Assembly (NCBI GenBank): GCA_014529385.2 | Contig: CM043955.1 | Span: 149,313,640-149,377,639, forward strand | Length of the DNA: 64,000 nt | Reading direction: 5' to 3' | Source of the DNA: Adiantum capillus-veneris | Lineage: Eukaryota > Streptophyta > Polypodiopsida > Polypodiales > Pteridaceae | Shown here: positions 32,105 to 42,088 of the stretch, in pieces | Layout: each line of letters begins with the position of its first letter | Position numbering within the stretch: position 1 is the first letter of the stretch | Program-made: the position numbers and the translations under genes | Notes under the pieces: model-generated | The model's database searches: none | Told to the model about the DNA's origin: nothing | What the model saw: only the letters and a program-made list of their open reading frames with translations

Positions 32105-33100
32105 TTGATGCCTACCCCACCCATGGAGCAACAGTTGCCATTACAGCACATGGTCCCTAGAACCCAAAATGTGGTCCAAACCACGCCATTGCCACCTCCA
32201 GTGCTAGGACCGCAACCCCCTCATCCAAGAGTTACACCTATGAACCAAATAGGTTGCGAGTCATCTAGTACTTATGTAGATTGCGAAGAGGACATAGACC
32301 CTAGTATCACCTATGGAGTCAACATGCTTGAGGAGTGTCCCATGTACTATATGGAAGACCATTGGGGACAAATCAAACCGGTATATCAAGCTAGTGCGCT
32401 AGCAGCAAGAGGCCAAAACATTAATAGTTTTGCCAAGAAACCACCTCTTCAGTGCTACGAATGTGGTGGACCACATCGAGTAGCTGAGTGCCCCATTAGA
32501 ATGCAAAAGAATGCTGCACTAATGCAAACAAGTCAAGGGAATGCATTGGCAATGCCAATACTCACTTGTAATTGTTGTGGCATAGATCATTTGATCGCAC
32601 AGTGTCCTAACAATCCAAACGCACCGAAAATCACACCAATGAACATAATAGAGATTGTTGATGGGACACCACCAACTATAAACATAGCACCAATGAATGC
32701 ACTCACACGGTCGATGCTCCAAAAGCAAAATTACATCCTCGAAGAGAGAGATGCTGCATCCATTGGCCGAGCGAGAAAGAAGAAAACACGAAGAAAGAAA
32801 TCCCTTAATGCTTCTAGCTCAAAACCTAGTTCAAAGACTAACATAGGGACAGGAGAGGATCCCGTGTATAAGAATGACCCTGAGGAAAAAGCCAGTGAGG
32901 AGGATCACGAGAGGGAATTACGACGAACACCAAAAGAGTATTCAAAGTTAAACCACCCAGTTGCAAACCCCCAAGATAAGCCACGAGAGACAAAAAATGA
33001 GGATTGCAAGAGAGATATTGGAACCTATCCAAACCCAACAGTGGAAATTGAACGAGTCCAACAACTGAGGGTTTGGTGGAAGAAACTCAACGAACATTAG
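32105..33100 (+). pseudogene. Gag, second pair of zinc knuckles and basic tail
   Basis: Same frame. CYECGGPHRVAEC and CNCCGIDHLIAQC are two more C-x2-C-x3-H-x4-C knuckles, followed by a Lys/Arg-rich run (RARKKKTRRKKS) and a charged tail. With the preceding segment this gives four knuckles in one gag. TAG at 33098 ends the frame, and the pol region lies in other frames. Confidence 0.8.
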
Positions 33101-33435
33101 AACCTGAACCCAAACATATCCAGATGTCGGACACAGTGTTTCCCACACAAGCTCAACCTCACAAGAACTACAGGCCGTTAGCTATACCCAGTATCATTCG
33201 GGAAGAGAGTGAGGGTAGGACATCTGAAAGTGGACACACACCTTTCCTACTAGAGAGAATGTTTGGTGAGGGAATGCCTGACCCCCTTGAGGAAGTGGAG
33301 ATTCCATCTTCACCATTCTCTTGTCAGGGTCCTACGTCCCACAAGATGCCATTAAATGTTTCCAAATTGATGGATTTCATGTCTTCAGAGTTCGAACCAC
33401 CATCATGTCCAAACTATATAAAGACCCCGAGCTAG
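33073..33435 (+). CDS. Short bridging frame between gag and pol
   Basis: ATG 33073 overlaps the gag end by 28 nt and the pol frame by 115 nt, each shift being to the -1 phase. It encodes 120 acidic residues without a known motif. It may be part of pol displaced by an indel, or a real spacer between gag and pol. Confidence 0.5.
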   Translation: MVEETQRTLEPEPKHIQMSDTVFPTQAQPHKNYRPLAIPSIIREESEGRTSESGHTPFLLERMFGEGMPDPLEEVEIPSSPFSCQGPTSHKMPLNVSKLMDFMSSEFEPPSCPNYIKTPS

Positions 33436-36400
33436 TCTCAGCTCTTCGAGCCTTCCTCAATGGAGAATTACAGGCCGGATTACCACAGTTTGCACATATG
33501 AACAAACCTAACTCGGTAATGAATGATGAGGAACATTTAGCACCACCATCTGACCTAGCGGGACATGAATCTGTAATTGAACTACCTTTTAACAAGTTGG
33601 GGCAATACTTTGAAGGTGATGAATCTAATGCTACTCTACCAATCACTACTAAAGGATTAACTGTAAAGGGGGTCCTTGACGGTGGTGCGGGAGTCAGCAT
33701 GGTGACAAAGAGTTGTTGGGAGTCTATGGGGCAACCTCACCTTGAAGCCACAAGCGTAGTGGTAAAAATGGCTAATGGATCTATTGTTACGCCTATTGGA
33801 ATGCTAAAGGATCTCAGAATCAAGGTCTTGGGACACAAGGTAAGGCAGACTTTCATTGTTATGGATTTTTCCAAGCATCCTATGTCATTTGAGATGATCT
33901 TAGGGCGTCCATTCATGAGGGAAGCAAAAATGGTGCATGACTGGTCCAAAAACCAAGTCTACTTACAGTTCCAAGACTCTGTCATTCGAGTTGATCTTTT
34001 AAGTGGTCGAACGCATCCGCTAGGAAATAAATTCATCATTGATAATCGATCAGACACAACAATTCACTCAGCTCCATTACAGTATTGTTACACGTGTAAC
34101 GAAGACACGGATATTGGGGAGAACTCTCCTTATATGGATATCCTACCCGGAATGGCTGAGTCAGACAATGTCGATTGGGTGCACCTAGCGGCAACTATAG
34201 ATACATGGGGAGCTAGAGGAACAACCTGGGTAACACCAGATGGGGAAGAGATACCACACATTGCACCAGTAAACATGTTAGGTGTAGCACATGTAACATC
34301 CGATGATAAGAAAGAGGCACACCTACCTGAGAGTGAAACCGATGATTCCTCAAAGGCTTCAGGCCAATACACATCAGAAACGGAATCTCAGGGAGAAATG
34401 GATTCAAAACCTGAGGAAACATCGAGTGAGCCAAGTATAGAAACTGAACACTCAAGGCCTAGTACGACCATCTATGGTAATTTATATGAGAGTGAAGAAG
34501 ATATAAGCGAAGACCTATCAAGCGAGTCGAGTTCAAACATTTACCAAAATCAAAACCTTAACAAGAAACAAAGGTCATATAAGAGACGACGATATCGAGC
34601 AAATGTGAGAGCTAGAATAAACAAGGAAAGATCTATTGCAGAATGGCTTAGCTATCTAGGGGCATGTGATGCTCATCGAAACCTAGTAGACAATTGGGGT
34701 GAACATCTCTACAGTGTCATGTGGTGCAGCCCGCGACCCATTGACCTCGCTCAATTGGAGGTTACAAAGCCGAAATTGAGTCGAACTATAAGAAGACGTC
34801 AAAACCGAGAGTTAGCACAACAACAAAAGGAGGCAGAACTAAAAGAAAAGTCTCCGTCAGGACAAGAGCCTGCTGACTTACATACGGCTCCTGAACATTT
34901 TAAATCTTATACCACGGGGGAGCGAAAGGTTGTGTATGCCAAAGCCCAACGAATACCTACCGATGGAAGCAGTGGAGTCTATGATGGTCCAGCGGTAGTT
35001 AAAGAGATAGAATTAGCAGAACCAGGTGAGGAGTCTAAACCAGTCTTTATTGCTCAAGAACTTACCGAAACTGAAGAGGCTGTACTTAAGGAGCTCCTCA
35101 AGGAATACAAGGATATCTTTGCTTGGACATATCATGACATGAAGGGCGTTCTGCTTTCTGTGGTGCAACATATAATTCCCATGATCAACACTGCTAAACC
35201 CGTCCAGCAACGACCCTATCCAATGAATCCTAAGTACGCCAAAATTGTACAAGAGGAGATTGAAAAACTTATCCAATGTGGATTCATATACCCTATTGAG
35301 CACTCAAAATGGGTTTCTCCAATAGTCCTTGTGCAAAAAAAGAATGGGAAACTAAGAGTGTGCGTGGACCTCAAGAAAGTTAATGCAGCTACTAGGAGAG
35401 ATCATTATCCCTTGCCATATTCAGAACATGTGCTTGAAAGAGTTGCGGGCAAGGAAGCTTATAGCTTTTTAGATGGGTACTCTGGCTACAATCAAATCAC
35501 AATATCATTAGAGGACCAAGCTAAAACTTCTTTTATCATAGAGTTTCGAGTGTTTGCATTTTGTGTTATGGCTTTTGGCTTAACAAATGCCCCTGCTACA
35601 TTCCAACGATTAATAAACACTGCGTTTAAAGAATTTCTAAGGGAGTTTTGTGAAGCTTTCCTAGACGACCTTTGTGTTTATTCTTCTTGGGAGAAGCATT
35701 TGTTATATCTACAAAAAATATTTGAAAGGTGCAGATTTTATCGCATCTCATTGAACCCTTTTAAATGCCAATTTTGGGTTAAGCATGGAGTCATTCTAGG
35801 GCATATAGTGTCCAAGAACGGGATATCCACAGATGAGAGTAAGATTAAAGCCATTGCCGATTTGCAACCACCTACTAACTATAAAGGAGTTCAAAGATTT
35901 ATGGGCCATGTTGGTTATTATCGAAGGTTTATTTTAAACTTTGCCAAGATAGCGCGTCCATTATACAAGCTTCTTATCGAGTTTCACTGGATGGAAGAAT
36001 ATCATCAATCTTATGAGTTATTAAAGAAGGCCCTAACAACTGCTCCAATCCTGCGAACACCTGATTGGAATGTACCTTTTCATGTGCATATTGATGCATC
36101 AAATTTTGCTATTGGGTGTGTTCTAACTCAACTAGGAGAACATAAATTGGACTACCCTATTAGCTTTGCAAGTCGCCAATTAAATGATGCCGAGATGAAC
36201 TACACTACTACAGAGCGTGAAGGTCTAGCTATGATTTACGCAGTAAAGAAATTTCGCTATTACCTTCTTGCTACCAAGTTTGTGTTTTATGTGGATCATC
36301 AAGCATTGCTATATTTGGTAAACAAGCTGTGTTCCACAAGTCGAATTACACGATGGTTGTTAATTCTTCTTGAGTTTGACTTCACCGTTGTTGTGAGGCC

Positions 36401-36632
36401 TGGGAGAAAACATGTCATGGCGGATCATTTATCTCGTATCCCTAATGGCGAAGCTCCTACGGGGGTTGATGATGAATTGCCTGATACTCCTTTGTTCATT
36501 GTTGAGACAATGCCTGAATGGAGTGAAAAGATTGTTAACTTCTTAGTTAATGGTTTTCCACCCAAAGAGCTGCGAAAAGATATAGCTCGAGAATTAATCA
36601 AGGAATGCGAACCCTATTGCTTACTGGCTTGA
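33321..36632 (+). CDS. Pol: protease, RT, RNase H
   Basis: Retropepsin with LDGGAGVSMV (Asp at 33678) and MILGRPFM. An acidic linker follows. RT has VQKKNGKLRVCVDLKKVN, FLDGYSGYNQI, FGLTNAPATFQRL and FLDD at 35658-35669. RNase H has HIDASNFAIGCVLTQ, TTTEREGLAMIYAVKKFRYY and VDHQALLYL. Closed by TGA 36630, where the related frame has Gly. The same phase continues into integrase, so this is one polyprotein with a nonsense codon. Confidence 0.9.
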   Translation: MSGSYVPQDAIKCFQIDGFHVFRVRTTIMSKLYKDPELVSALRAFLNGELQAGLPQFAHMNKPNSVMNDEEHLAPPSDLAGHESVIELPFNKLGQYFEGDESNATLPITTKGLTVKGVLDGGAGVSMVTKSCWESMGQPHLEATSVVVKMANGSIVTPIGMLKDLRIKVLGHKVRQTFIVMDFSKHPMSFEMILGRPFMREAKMVHDWSKNQVYLQFQDSVIRVDLLSGRTHPLGNKFIIDNRSDTTIHSAPLQYCYTCNEDTDIGENSPYMDILPGMAESDNVDWVHLAATIDTWGARGTTWVTPDGEEIPHIAPVNMLGVAHVTSDDKKEAHLPESETDDSSKASGQYTSETESQGEMDSKPEETSSEPSIETEHSRPSTTIYGNLYESEEDISEDLSSESSSNIYQNQNLNKKQRSYKRRRYRANVRARINKERSIAEWLSYLGACDAHRNLVDNWGEHLYSVMWCSPRPIDLAQLEVTKPKLSRTIRRRQNRELAQQQKEAELKEKSPSGQEPADLHTAPEHFKSYTTGERKVVYAKAQRIPTDGSSGVYDGPAVVKEIELAEPGEESKPVFIAQELTETEEAVLKELLKEYKDIFAWTYHDMKGVLLSVVQHIIPMINTAKPVQQRPYPMNPKYAKIVQEEIEKLIQCGFIYPIEHSKWVSPIVLVQKKNGKLRVCVDLKKVNAATRRDHYPLPYSEHVLERVAGKEAYSFLDGYSGYNQITISLEDQAKTSFIIEFRVFAFCVMAFGLTNAPATFQRLINTAFKEFLREFCEAFLDDLCVYSSWEKHLLYLQKIFERCRFYRISLNPFKCQFWVKHGVILGHIVSKNGISTDESKIKAIADLQPPTNYKGVQRFMGHVGYYRRFILNFAKIARPLYKLLIEFHWMEEYHQSYELLKKALTTAPILRTPDWNVPFHVHIDASNFAIGCVLTQLGEHKLDYPISFASRQLNDAEMNYTTTEREGLAMIYAVKKFRYYLLATKFVFYVDHQALLYLVNKLCSTSRITRWLLILLEFDFTVVVRPGRKHVMADHLSRIPNGEAPTGVDDELPDTPLFIVETMPEWSEKIVNFLVNGFPPKELRKDIARELIKECEPYCLLA

Positions 36633-37826
36633 ACTCTCTATAAGAGAGGAAAAGATGATGTTCTTAGACGCTGTGCCCGCAAGGATGAGTATTTATATAT
36701 TCTACAAGAGGCACACATGGGCGTACCTGGTGGTCACTTTTCAGGAAAGTTGACTGCCCGAAAGATCTTACAGTCAGGCTATTCGTGGCCCACTCTGTTT
36801 AAGGATGCATCACTTTTTGCAAAGGGATGTGATGAATGCCAATGCTTCAACAAGCCACAAAGAAGGGATAGGATGCCTCTACATCCCATCAAGGTAACCC
36901 AACCATTTGAAAAGTGGGGCTTAGACTTTGTAGGACCGATTAGTCCGGCTGCACGTAACACGCAATCACGATATATCATTGTGGCTACCGACTATGTAAC
37001 CAAATGGGCTGAAGCAAAAGCAACACGAAAGGCGGATGCAAAAACAACAGCTAAGTTCCTCTTTGAGAACATTATCACACGTTTTGGATGCCCCTTTGAA
37101 CTTGTGAGTGACAATGGAACTCATTTTATAAATGAAGTAATAAAAGAACTCACATCAAACTTCATGATATCTCACCACAAGTCTACACCCTATTATCCCC
37201 AAGCAAATGGCCAAGCTGAGAGTATCAACAAAACTCTCATCTCCGTTTTGACAAAGACAGTCGAGGCTCATCGCACTGATTGGGACCTAAAGCTTACATC
37301 AGCTTTATGGGCTTATCGTACTGCGTATAAAGTTGCTATTAACTGCACACCGTTTAAGATGGTGTATGGCCAAGAAGCAGTTATGCCATGGGAGTTTTTC
37401 ATTCCTAGTCTTCGAGTAGCTTCTCAAGAAGGTTGGGATGGTAACCCCTTAGTGGAGCGATTGTATATCGTAGAAAGGCTAGATGAAGAGAGGCAATTAG
37501 CTGTGCGAAATGCTCTACTGGAGAAGGATAGGAGAAAGAAGTGGTTTGATAGCCATTTAAAGGATAAATACATCAAGGTTGGTGATAAAGTTCTTATGTA
37601 CGGGGTACGTAATGAAAAGAAGAAATTGAAATACGCTGGTAAGGGACCATATCGAGTGTGTGAAATTACCTCGCAAGATACCATTCGTGTGGAAACTCTA
37701 GATGGAGTTGAAACCATTGGATTCCTTAATGGGAGTAAATTCAAAAGATATTATGATCCTCTAAGCCAGGAAGAGTTGCAAGCCATCCATCAAAAGAAGG
37801 CTGCCAAGGAACAAGCAGAGCTTTAA
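36633..37826 (+). CDS. Pol: integrase
   Basis: In phase with RT-RNase H. Zinc region HMGVPGGHFSGKL ... GCDECQCF. Core residues sit in LDFVGPIS, VSDNGTHF (Asp 37110) and NGQAESINKTL. The C-terminus has GDKVLMYGVRNEKKKLK and YAGKGPYRV, with no chromodomain. TAA at 37824 interrupts the frame, which then continues for another 440 codons. Confidence 0.9.
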   Translation, partial: TLYKRGKDDVLRRCARKDEYLYILQEAHMGVPGGHFSGKLTARKILQSGYSWPTLFKDASLFAKGCDECQCFNKPQRRDRMPLHPIKVTQPFEKWGLDFVGPISPAARNTQSRYIIVATDYVTKWAEAKATRKADAKTTAKFLFENIITRFGCPFELVSDNGTHFINEVIKELTSNFMISHHKSTPYYPQANGQAESINKTLISVLTKTVEAHRTDWDLKLTSALWAYRTAYKVAINCTPFKMVYGQEAVMPWEFFIPSLRVASQEGWDGNPLVERLYIVERLDEERQLAVRNALLEKDRRKKWFDSHLKDKYIKVGDKVLMYGVRNEKKKLKYAGKGPYRVCEITSQDTIRVETLDGVETIGFLNGSKFKRYYDPLSQEELQAIHQKKAAKEQAEL

Positions 37827-39149
37827 AAAATCCAAGCAAGAGTTGAGGCTCGAGAACGACAACAACGTCTTAGACGGCAACGAGAGGCTAATCTGGGAAT
37901 CACGCAAGCATTTTTTGAGGACACAGATGACGACTCATTAGAATCTGAGCCACCCCTACGATGCCCAATTGAGCTAAATAGCCCCTATGGGAAAGTACTA
38001 TACAATGCCTTATTAAATACGGCAGCTAAACACAATTTGTTATCCTATGGAGTTTGGTGTCAATTAGGGAAACCGACCCTATCCCCGAGTATGATGCAAT
38101 TCAAGGGCATTAATAAAAAGAAAACTGTTATTCTTGGAGTCCTTCAGACCCCTGTTGTCTATGACAATGGAAGCATAGTGCAGAGGTTTCTAGTCATGCC
38201 CGCGGGAGCTATGGAAGGCAAGGTAAACCTGGGACGCACGTGGATGTTGGCAACCAAATGCACTATTAATTGGGATACTGGTAGTGTCACGACGCGACCA
38301 CCGACTCTTACCCCTATCATTCAAGCAAAGTCACCTACGTTGCAAACTCTAGCAAAGTTGAAGGATAGCCAACATTCACAAGCCAAGGTGGTTAACTCGT
38401 CTTTGCCGGCTACCCATGAACCTAGCACTTCAACACTTGTAGTTGCAGAAAGCAGTAATATTGCAAGTACTCAACCTACACAACCTAAGAGTACATACCA
38501 ATGGGTCCCCAAGGCCTTACTTCCAACTACCTTAACCCTCCCATCCATTCCAAGAAAAAATTTCCCCGGAAAACCAAGAGCGCGCCCTAGGAGAGTCAAG
38601 ACCAAATCACGATGGATTCCAAAACAACTATTAGAAGCCCAAGGCTACTATGATGGAAATGAGCAAATTTGGGTACCTAAACGTAAAATGTGTCCTTCCC
38701 TATCGACAACAAACCCATATGAGTCAAACAGTGTAACGCTAAAGCCAATGGCAGACCGTGGGAAGGGAAAGATCACAGAATGCTACACACCTAGTCTAGA
38801 GCTAGTTTGGGCTCCAAGGAAAAACCAATTTATTCCACCTAGCTCAGGAAGGGGGAAGTTCCATGAAGCTTCTAGCTCCTCATGTAATACATCCATACAG
38901 GTAAAAGCTTCTACACAGCCTCCATCTATAGTAGTGGACCTCCATGAAGATACAAAAGAATCCACACCTCCCAGTGTTCAAGAATCACCATATGAACCAC
39001 TTCAAGTTCGATCCTGGGAGAGTACCTTACCACCCTTGCAACTTGACGAGGCACCTAGGGTAATAGAGAACTACTGGCAAAAATCCTCACCTATTACCAA
39101 TTGGAACAATTGGTTTCAAAGGGTGACGACATCATTTCAAACGGTATGA
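37827..39149 (+). CDS. Post-integrase extension with a retropepsin-like domain
   Basis: Same frame as integrase after TAA 37824. After a basic, Glu/Arg-rich helix comes a retropepsin-like fold (37930-38330): PYGKVLYNALLNTAAKHNLL sits where retropepsins have D-T/S-G-A, then CQLGKPTLSPSMMQFKG, then VNLGRTWMLATKCTINWD. The catalytic triplet is N-T-A at 38016-38024, so it should be inactive. The tail is Pro/Ser/Lys-rich with repeated W-V/I-P-K motifs (QWVPKALLP, RWIPKQLLE, IWVPKRK). Function is unknown. A decayed second protease or a structural domain are both possible. Confidence 0.7.
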   Translation, partial: KIQARVEARERQQRLRRQREANLGITQAFFEDTDDDSLESEPPLRCPIELNSPYGKVLYNALLNTAAKHNLLSYGVWCQLGKPTLSPSMMQFKGINKKKTVILGVLQTPVVYDNGSIVQRFLVMPAGAMEGKVNLGRTWMLATKCTINWDTGSVTTRPPTLTPIIQAKSPTLQTLAKLKDSQHSQAKVVNSSLPATHEPSTSTLVVAESSNIASTQPTQPKSTYQWVPKALLPTTLTLPSIPRKNFPGKPRARPRRVKTKSRWIPKQLLEAQGYYDGNEQIWVPKRKMCPSLSTTNPYESNSVTLKPMADRGKGKITECYTPSLELVWAPRKNQFIPPSSGRGKFHEASSSSCNTSIQVKASTQPPSIVVDLHEDTKESTPPSVQESPYEPLQVRSWESTLPPLQLDEAPRVIENYWQKSSPITNWNNWFQRVTTSFQTV

Positions 39150-39154
39150 TCTAC

Positions 39155-39172
39155 CCAAGGAAGGGGGGAGTG
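39155..39172 (+). other. Internal polypurine tract
   Basis: CAAGGAAGGGGGGAGTGTTTG resembles the true 3' tract at 41178-41191 (CAAGAAGGGGGGCATGTT). It lies right after the long pol frame and is followed by TGTTTGTGG and, about 80 bp later, TATATATAAAG (39250-39260). It may be a second plus-strand priming site. Confidence 0.5.
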
Positions 39173-39395
39173 TTTGTGGACATCCATCATTCACTTGCTT
39201 CCCTCTCAACCTTTCTCCCTGACCTCTTAATCTCCAATCTTAGGGAATGTATATATAAAGCCTTATACTCACAAAAACAAGATAAAAAAGTAAAAGAGCA
39301 AGAGCCATAACACAAATCATAAAAACAAATTATGCACAACAACACGACCCTTGTAATATTTGCACTCTAACCATCATCTATTTGCGTGTATAGAT

Positions 39396-39818
39396 ATGGC
39401 TAGTACACTAGAGTCATCCACTCCTGCCTTGGGTGAGAGGTACCCTCGTTACTTTTCACAAATATTTCACATGGTCTTTCCAGTGCTTGCATGTGAATGG
39501 GATTTGATAGGTACGCTAGCATGTGAGAGGAATTTTGAGGATTTAGAATGGCTGATACGTCTCTTGACCACGTCTGATCCATACTTAGTAGAGAGCGTTT
39601 CTCCCATTGCACAAGCCTACCCTTTTCACCAAGATGACTATAGGCGTCTAGTGACCTTCTTAGTAAACATGGGCACCTATGATGAAGAAGAAAATTTACA
39701 CGACTACACGGATGGCAAATATGGTCTCATGGATGATGACTTTGTTTATCTCGACGACGAGGATAGGGGTTTAGCCTTAGGGTTTCCCCCCAACCTCTAC
39801 AATATCCTATTCCCTTGA
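39396..39818 (+). CDS. Unrecognised 140-residue ORF between pol and 3' LTR
   Basis: ATG 39396 (GATATGGCTAG) to TGA 39816. It encodes an acidic protein (MASTLESSTPALG ... YTDGKYGLMDDDFVYLDDED) with no signal peptide, no transmembrane segment long enough for an envelope, and no motif that I know. Its place matches the accessory or env-like ORF of some plant gypsy elements, but sequence supports only the position. It is preceded by the internal purine tract and a possible TATA box. Confidence 0.5.
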   Translation: MASTLESSTPALGERYPRYFSQIFHMVFPVLACEWDLIGTLACERNFEDLEWLIRLLTTSDPYLVESVSPIAQAYPFHQDDYRRLVTFLVNMGTYDEEENLHDYTDGKYGLMDDDFVYLDDEDRGLALGFPPNLYNILFP

Positions 39819-41177
39819 ATCTCTAGGGGGAGTGCAAATAATTAGGTTAGGGTTCCTTATGTTTTTTGTTGTGTTCAATAAGTGTTGGTACCTTTTCCCA
39901 CTAATGTGCCTCCTGGAGGTATTCCTTTTGTTTCCTAGTGTGTACAGGAGCATGTTGCTATTGATAGGATTTGGACCTTCATGGAATCTTTATCTCGACT
40001 CACTCTTCAAATCAAGCGCGACCATCGAAACAAACAGGTGTTTCTTGTCCATTAGCATTGCCCCTTATCTTTTTTGCATCTATGATTGTCTGCTATGATT
40101 GTGATTGGTAGCCTAATATTCATCGCATTTGCTTAGTATCAAACATTTAATTCAATGTAATTTTTTGTCATAATCACTTGTCTAGGTTTAAAAATCAAGC
40201 AGTCCGACTAAGCTAGTTTTACCAAGTTAGGTGTTATAAATCTTCTCTTAATACCATGGGGAATGCCTTCCTAATAATCAATGGTTACTTAGGTTCTTAA
40301 TCCGATTAGGCAGCATTGTGTGAAATGTACTAGGGCTTTCTAGTAGGCTTGACCCTATTGACCTTTCGCTTAAGTATTATAAAGGGAGTTTACTAGTGTG
40401 ATGAGCCTGGGGAGGTGTATCAGTGTTATATGACCCCCCAAAGTTACAAAATTAAAATGTTGAAAATGAACAAACAAAAAATCAAAGTGCCACATTGTAA
40501 AATCTTAAGCTGGAAGAGAAATCTCAACTAGATTTGGTACTTCACTCACATGTATTGCCTATGGTACTAGAGCCCTAGAGGTTCCCAGTGTGGGCGCTTT
40601 TCCTTGAAAAGCAAAAAACCCAAGGCATACAAAATAAGAACACACATCAAAATTGAATCACCGTGAAAAGAATTTGGGGGGTCAAAGAAAAAGTAATCAG
40701 TCAGGCGATGATTTCATGAGAAATTCCTTTTATGGTAGCTTAACTACAAGGTCTTCTAGATATAGCCTCTAGTCAACCCTCGAACATGAATACTTGGCTC
40801 TCGCGATTAAACAACTTAATTGACCACAGAAAATTAAGAAGCTTACCCATGGTATTAACATTCGATCTCTAGTGCCTTTCGACCATCAAATTAGCGACCC
40901 CACACTTGTTTAATTTTTTACCTTTACATATGTTTATGCATTTGATTACATTGCAATTTAATGTTCATTGCTGACAAATTGTTTGAAATTCTTTTACCAA
41001 TCAATTTGTCTACCTAAAACTGCATATGCTTTTTAATCACTTATGAGAATGCAATTACTGTGCCAATGTTGTTTGATTTTGCAGTGATTGAAGAAGGCTA
41101 AGAACATTCATCTCAAATGCTCTTCCACCTCGACGAACGAGCTTCAACTCAATAGCTTCCGAGGACGGAATCTACAT
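39819..41177 (+). other. Non-coding 3' region of the 16-kb element
   Basis: No supported gene. Only short open frames with no motif. Sequence is AT-rich. Confidence 0.6.
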
Positions 41178-41191
41178 CAAGAAGGGGGGCA
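41178..41191 (+). other. Polypurine tract before the 3' LTR
   Basis: CAAGAAGGGGGGCA directly upstream of TGTTAACCC. Confidence 0.85.
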
Positions 41192-41493
41192 TGTTAACCC
41201 TCACGGCTCACGGACACCCCATCACCTACGACGGACGTGTATTATGTATTTGGTAGAGTCAGGTACCGGGCTTGTCGAACCAATAGGAAAACGGTAAGAG
41301 TGATCGCCGATGAGAGGCGCACTCTAACTGGGACATTCAAGGGATTAGTTGGCTAAGCATTGGGCGCCCAAGTGTGAATGGGATGAGCTCATATAAAAGG
41401 CAACTAAACCTAAAATTCACTCATTCTCTCATTTGTGCAATAGAAGAGTGCTCTTGCTCCATCTCCATCTCCATCTTCTTCTTCTTCACCTCC

Positions 41494-41543
<50 letters not shown>

Positions 41544-41801
41544 GAGAGAGAGAGAGAGAGAGAGCGCGATCGAGCATTGCGGCGGCACGACGGCGGTGAA
41601 GCGGTTGAGCGCGACGTAGCGGCGTCTCCTTCTTCTTCGCGGCGAGGAATCCTCCACGGCAGGAGCATAGAGCGGTGAGTGACACACCATTGACCTCTTT
41701 TGAGCTTACTAGTTAAGCTAGTTGTGTGCTTGGAGCCATCTATGGCTCGCACACAGTGTTAGGCAAGGCCCTTGCTTCGACAGTGCGGCAAGGAGCGCAC
41801 A
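41192..41801 (+). repeat. 3' LTR of the 16-kb element
   Basis: 610 bp with uninterrupted sequence. The TG run (about 41497-41538) and the following GA run are longer than in the 5' LTR. It shows what the 5' LTR looked like before its insertion (GAGCTTACTAGTTAAGCTAG). Confidence 0.93.
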
Positions 41802-41806
41802 CATAG
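41802..41806. other. Target-site duplication CATAG, right
   Basis: Perfect match to 25571-25575. Confidence 0.9.
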
Positions 41807-41857
41807 TAAAGGCTCTACTAGCTTTGGAATTTTGACTAGGCAAATACAAAGTCACAG

Positions 41858-42088
41858 TTTTTTCTCCTCAAGATCTCTAAAGATCTCAAGTAACTACTCA
41901 ATGATTAAAAAAGAAGAGATGTCACATAATACTTACTAATAGGAAGTACTATTCAACAGATATTATAACCGATCAATACACAACAGAGGGCGGTACTAAT
42001 TGAATTACCTATTAACTTTACACAAAGAACTGAAAAGAAAAGAGAACATAGATTCGTCCAACAACTAGATTGTCACTGCACACACAAA
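41858..42088 (+). repeat. Direct repeat copy A (about 231 bp)
   Basis: TTTTCTCCTCAAGATCTCTAAAG to GCACACACAAA. Copy B lies at 42938-43170 in the same orientation with about 10-15% difference. The ends are not TG...CA. Confidence 0.8.

Larger units (their letters stand above)
25576..41801 (+). mobile_element. 16.2-kb Ty3/gypsy element with Asp-tRNA PBS (Athila/Tat-like)
   Basis: LTRs begin TGTTAACCCTCACGG and end AAGGAGMGCACA, with perfect CATAG duplications. The 5' LTR is split by a 2.7-kb insertion. Inside are a PBS for tRNA-Asp, a long gag with four zinc knuckles, and pol (protease, RT, RNase H, integrase) without a chromodomain. Beyond integrase lie an extension with a retropepsin-like domain, a purine tract, a 140-codon ORF and a 1.3-kb non-coding region. 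The Asp PBS and absent chromodomain suggest the Athila/Tat side of Ty3/gypsy, which is inference. A second copy starts at 62404. Confidence 0.93.

Noticed and set aside
39396-39818. The 140-residue ORF as an envelope gene
   Set aside because: No signal peptide, no transmembrane segment and no glycoprotein features.
41410-41752. Several overlapping open frames around the LTR microsatellite, also at 25793-26108 and 62561-62998
   Set aside because: They consist of TG/GA repeat translation and LTR sequence. The same frames appear in every LTR copy.
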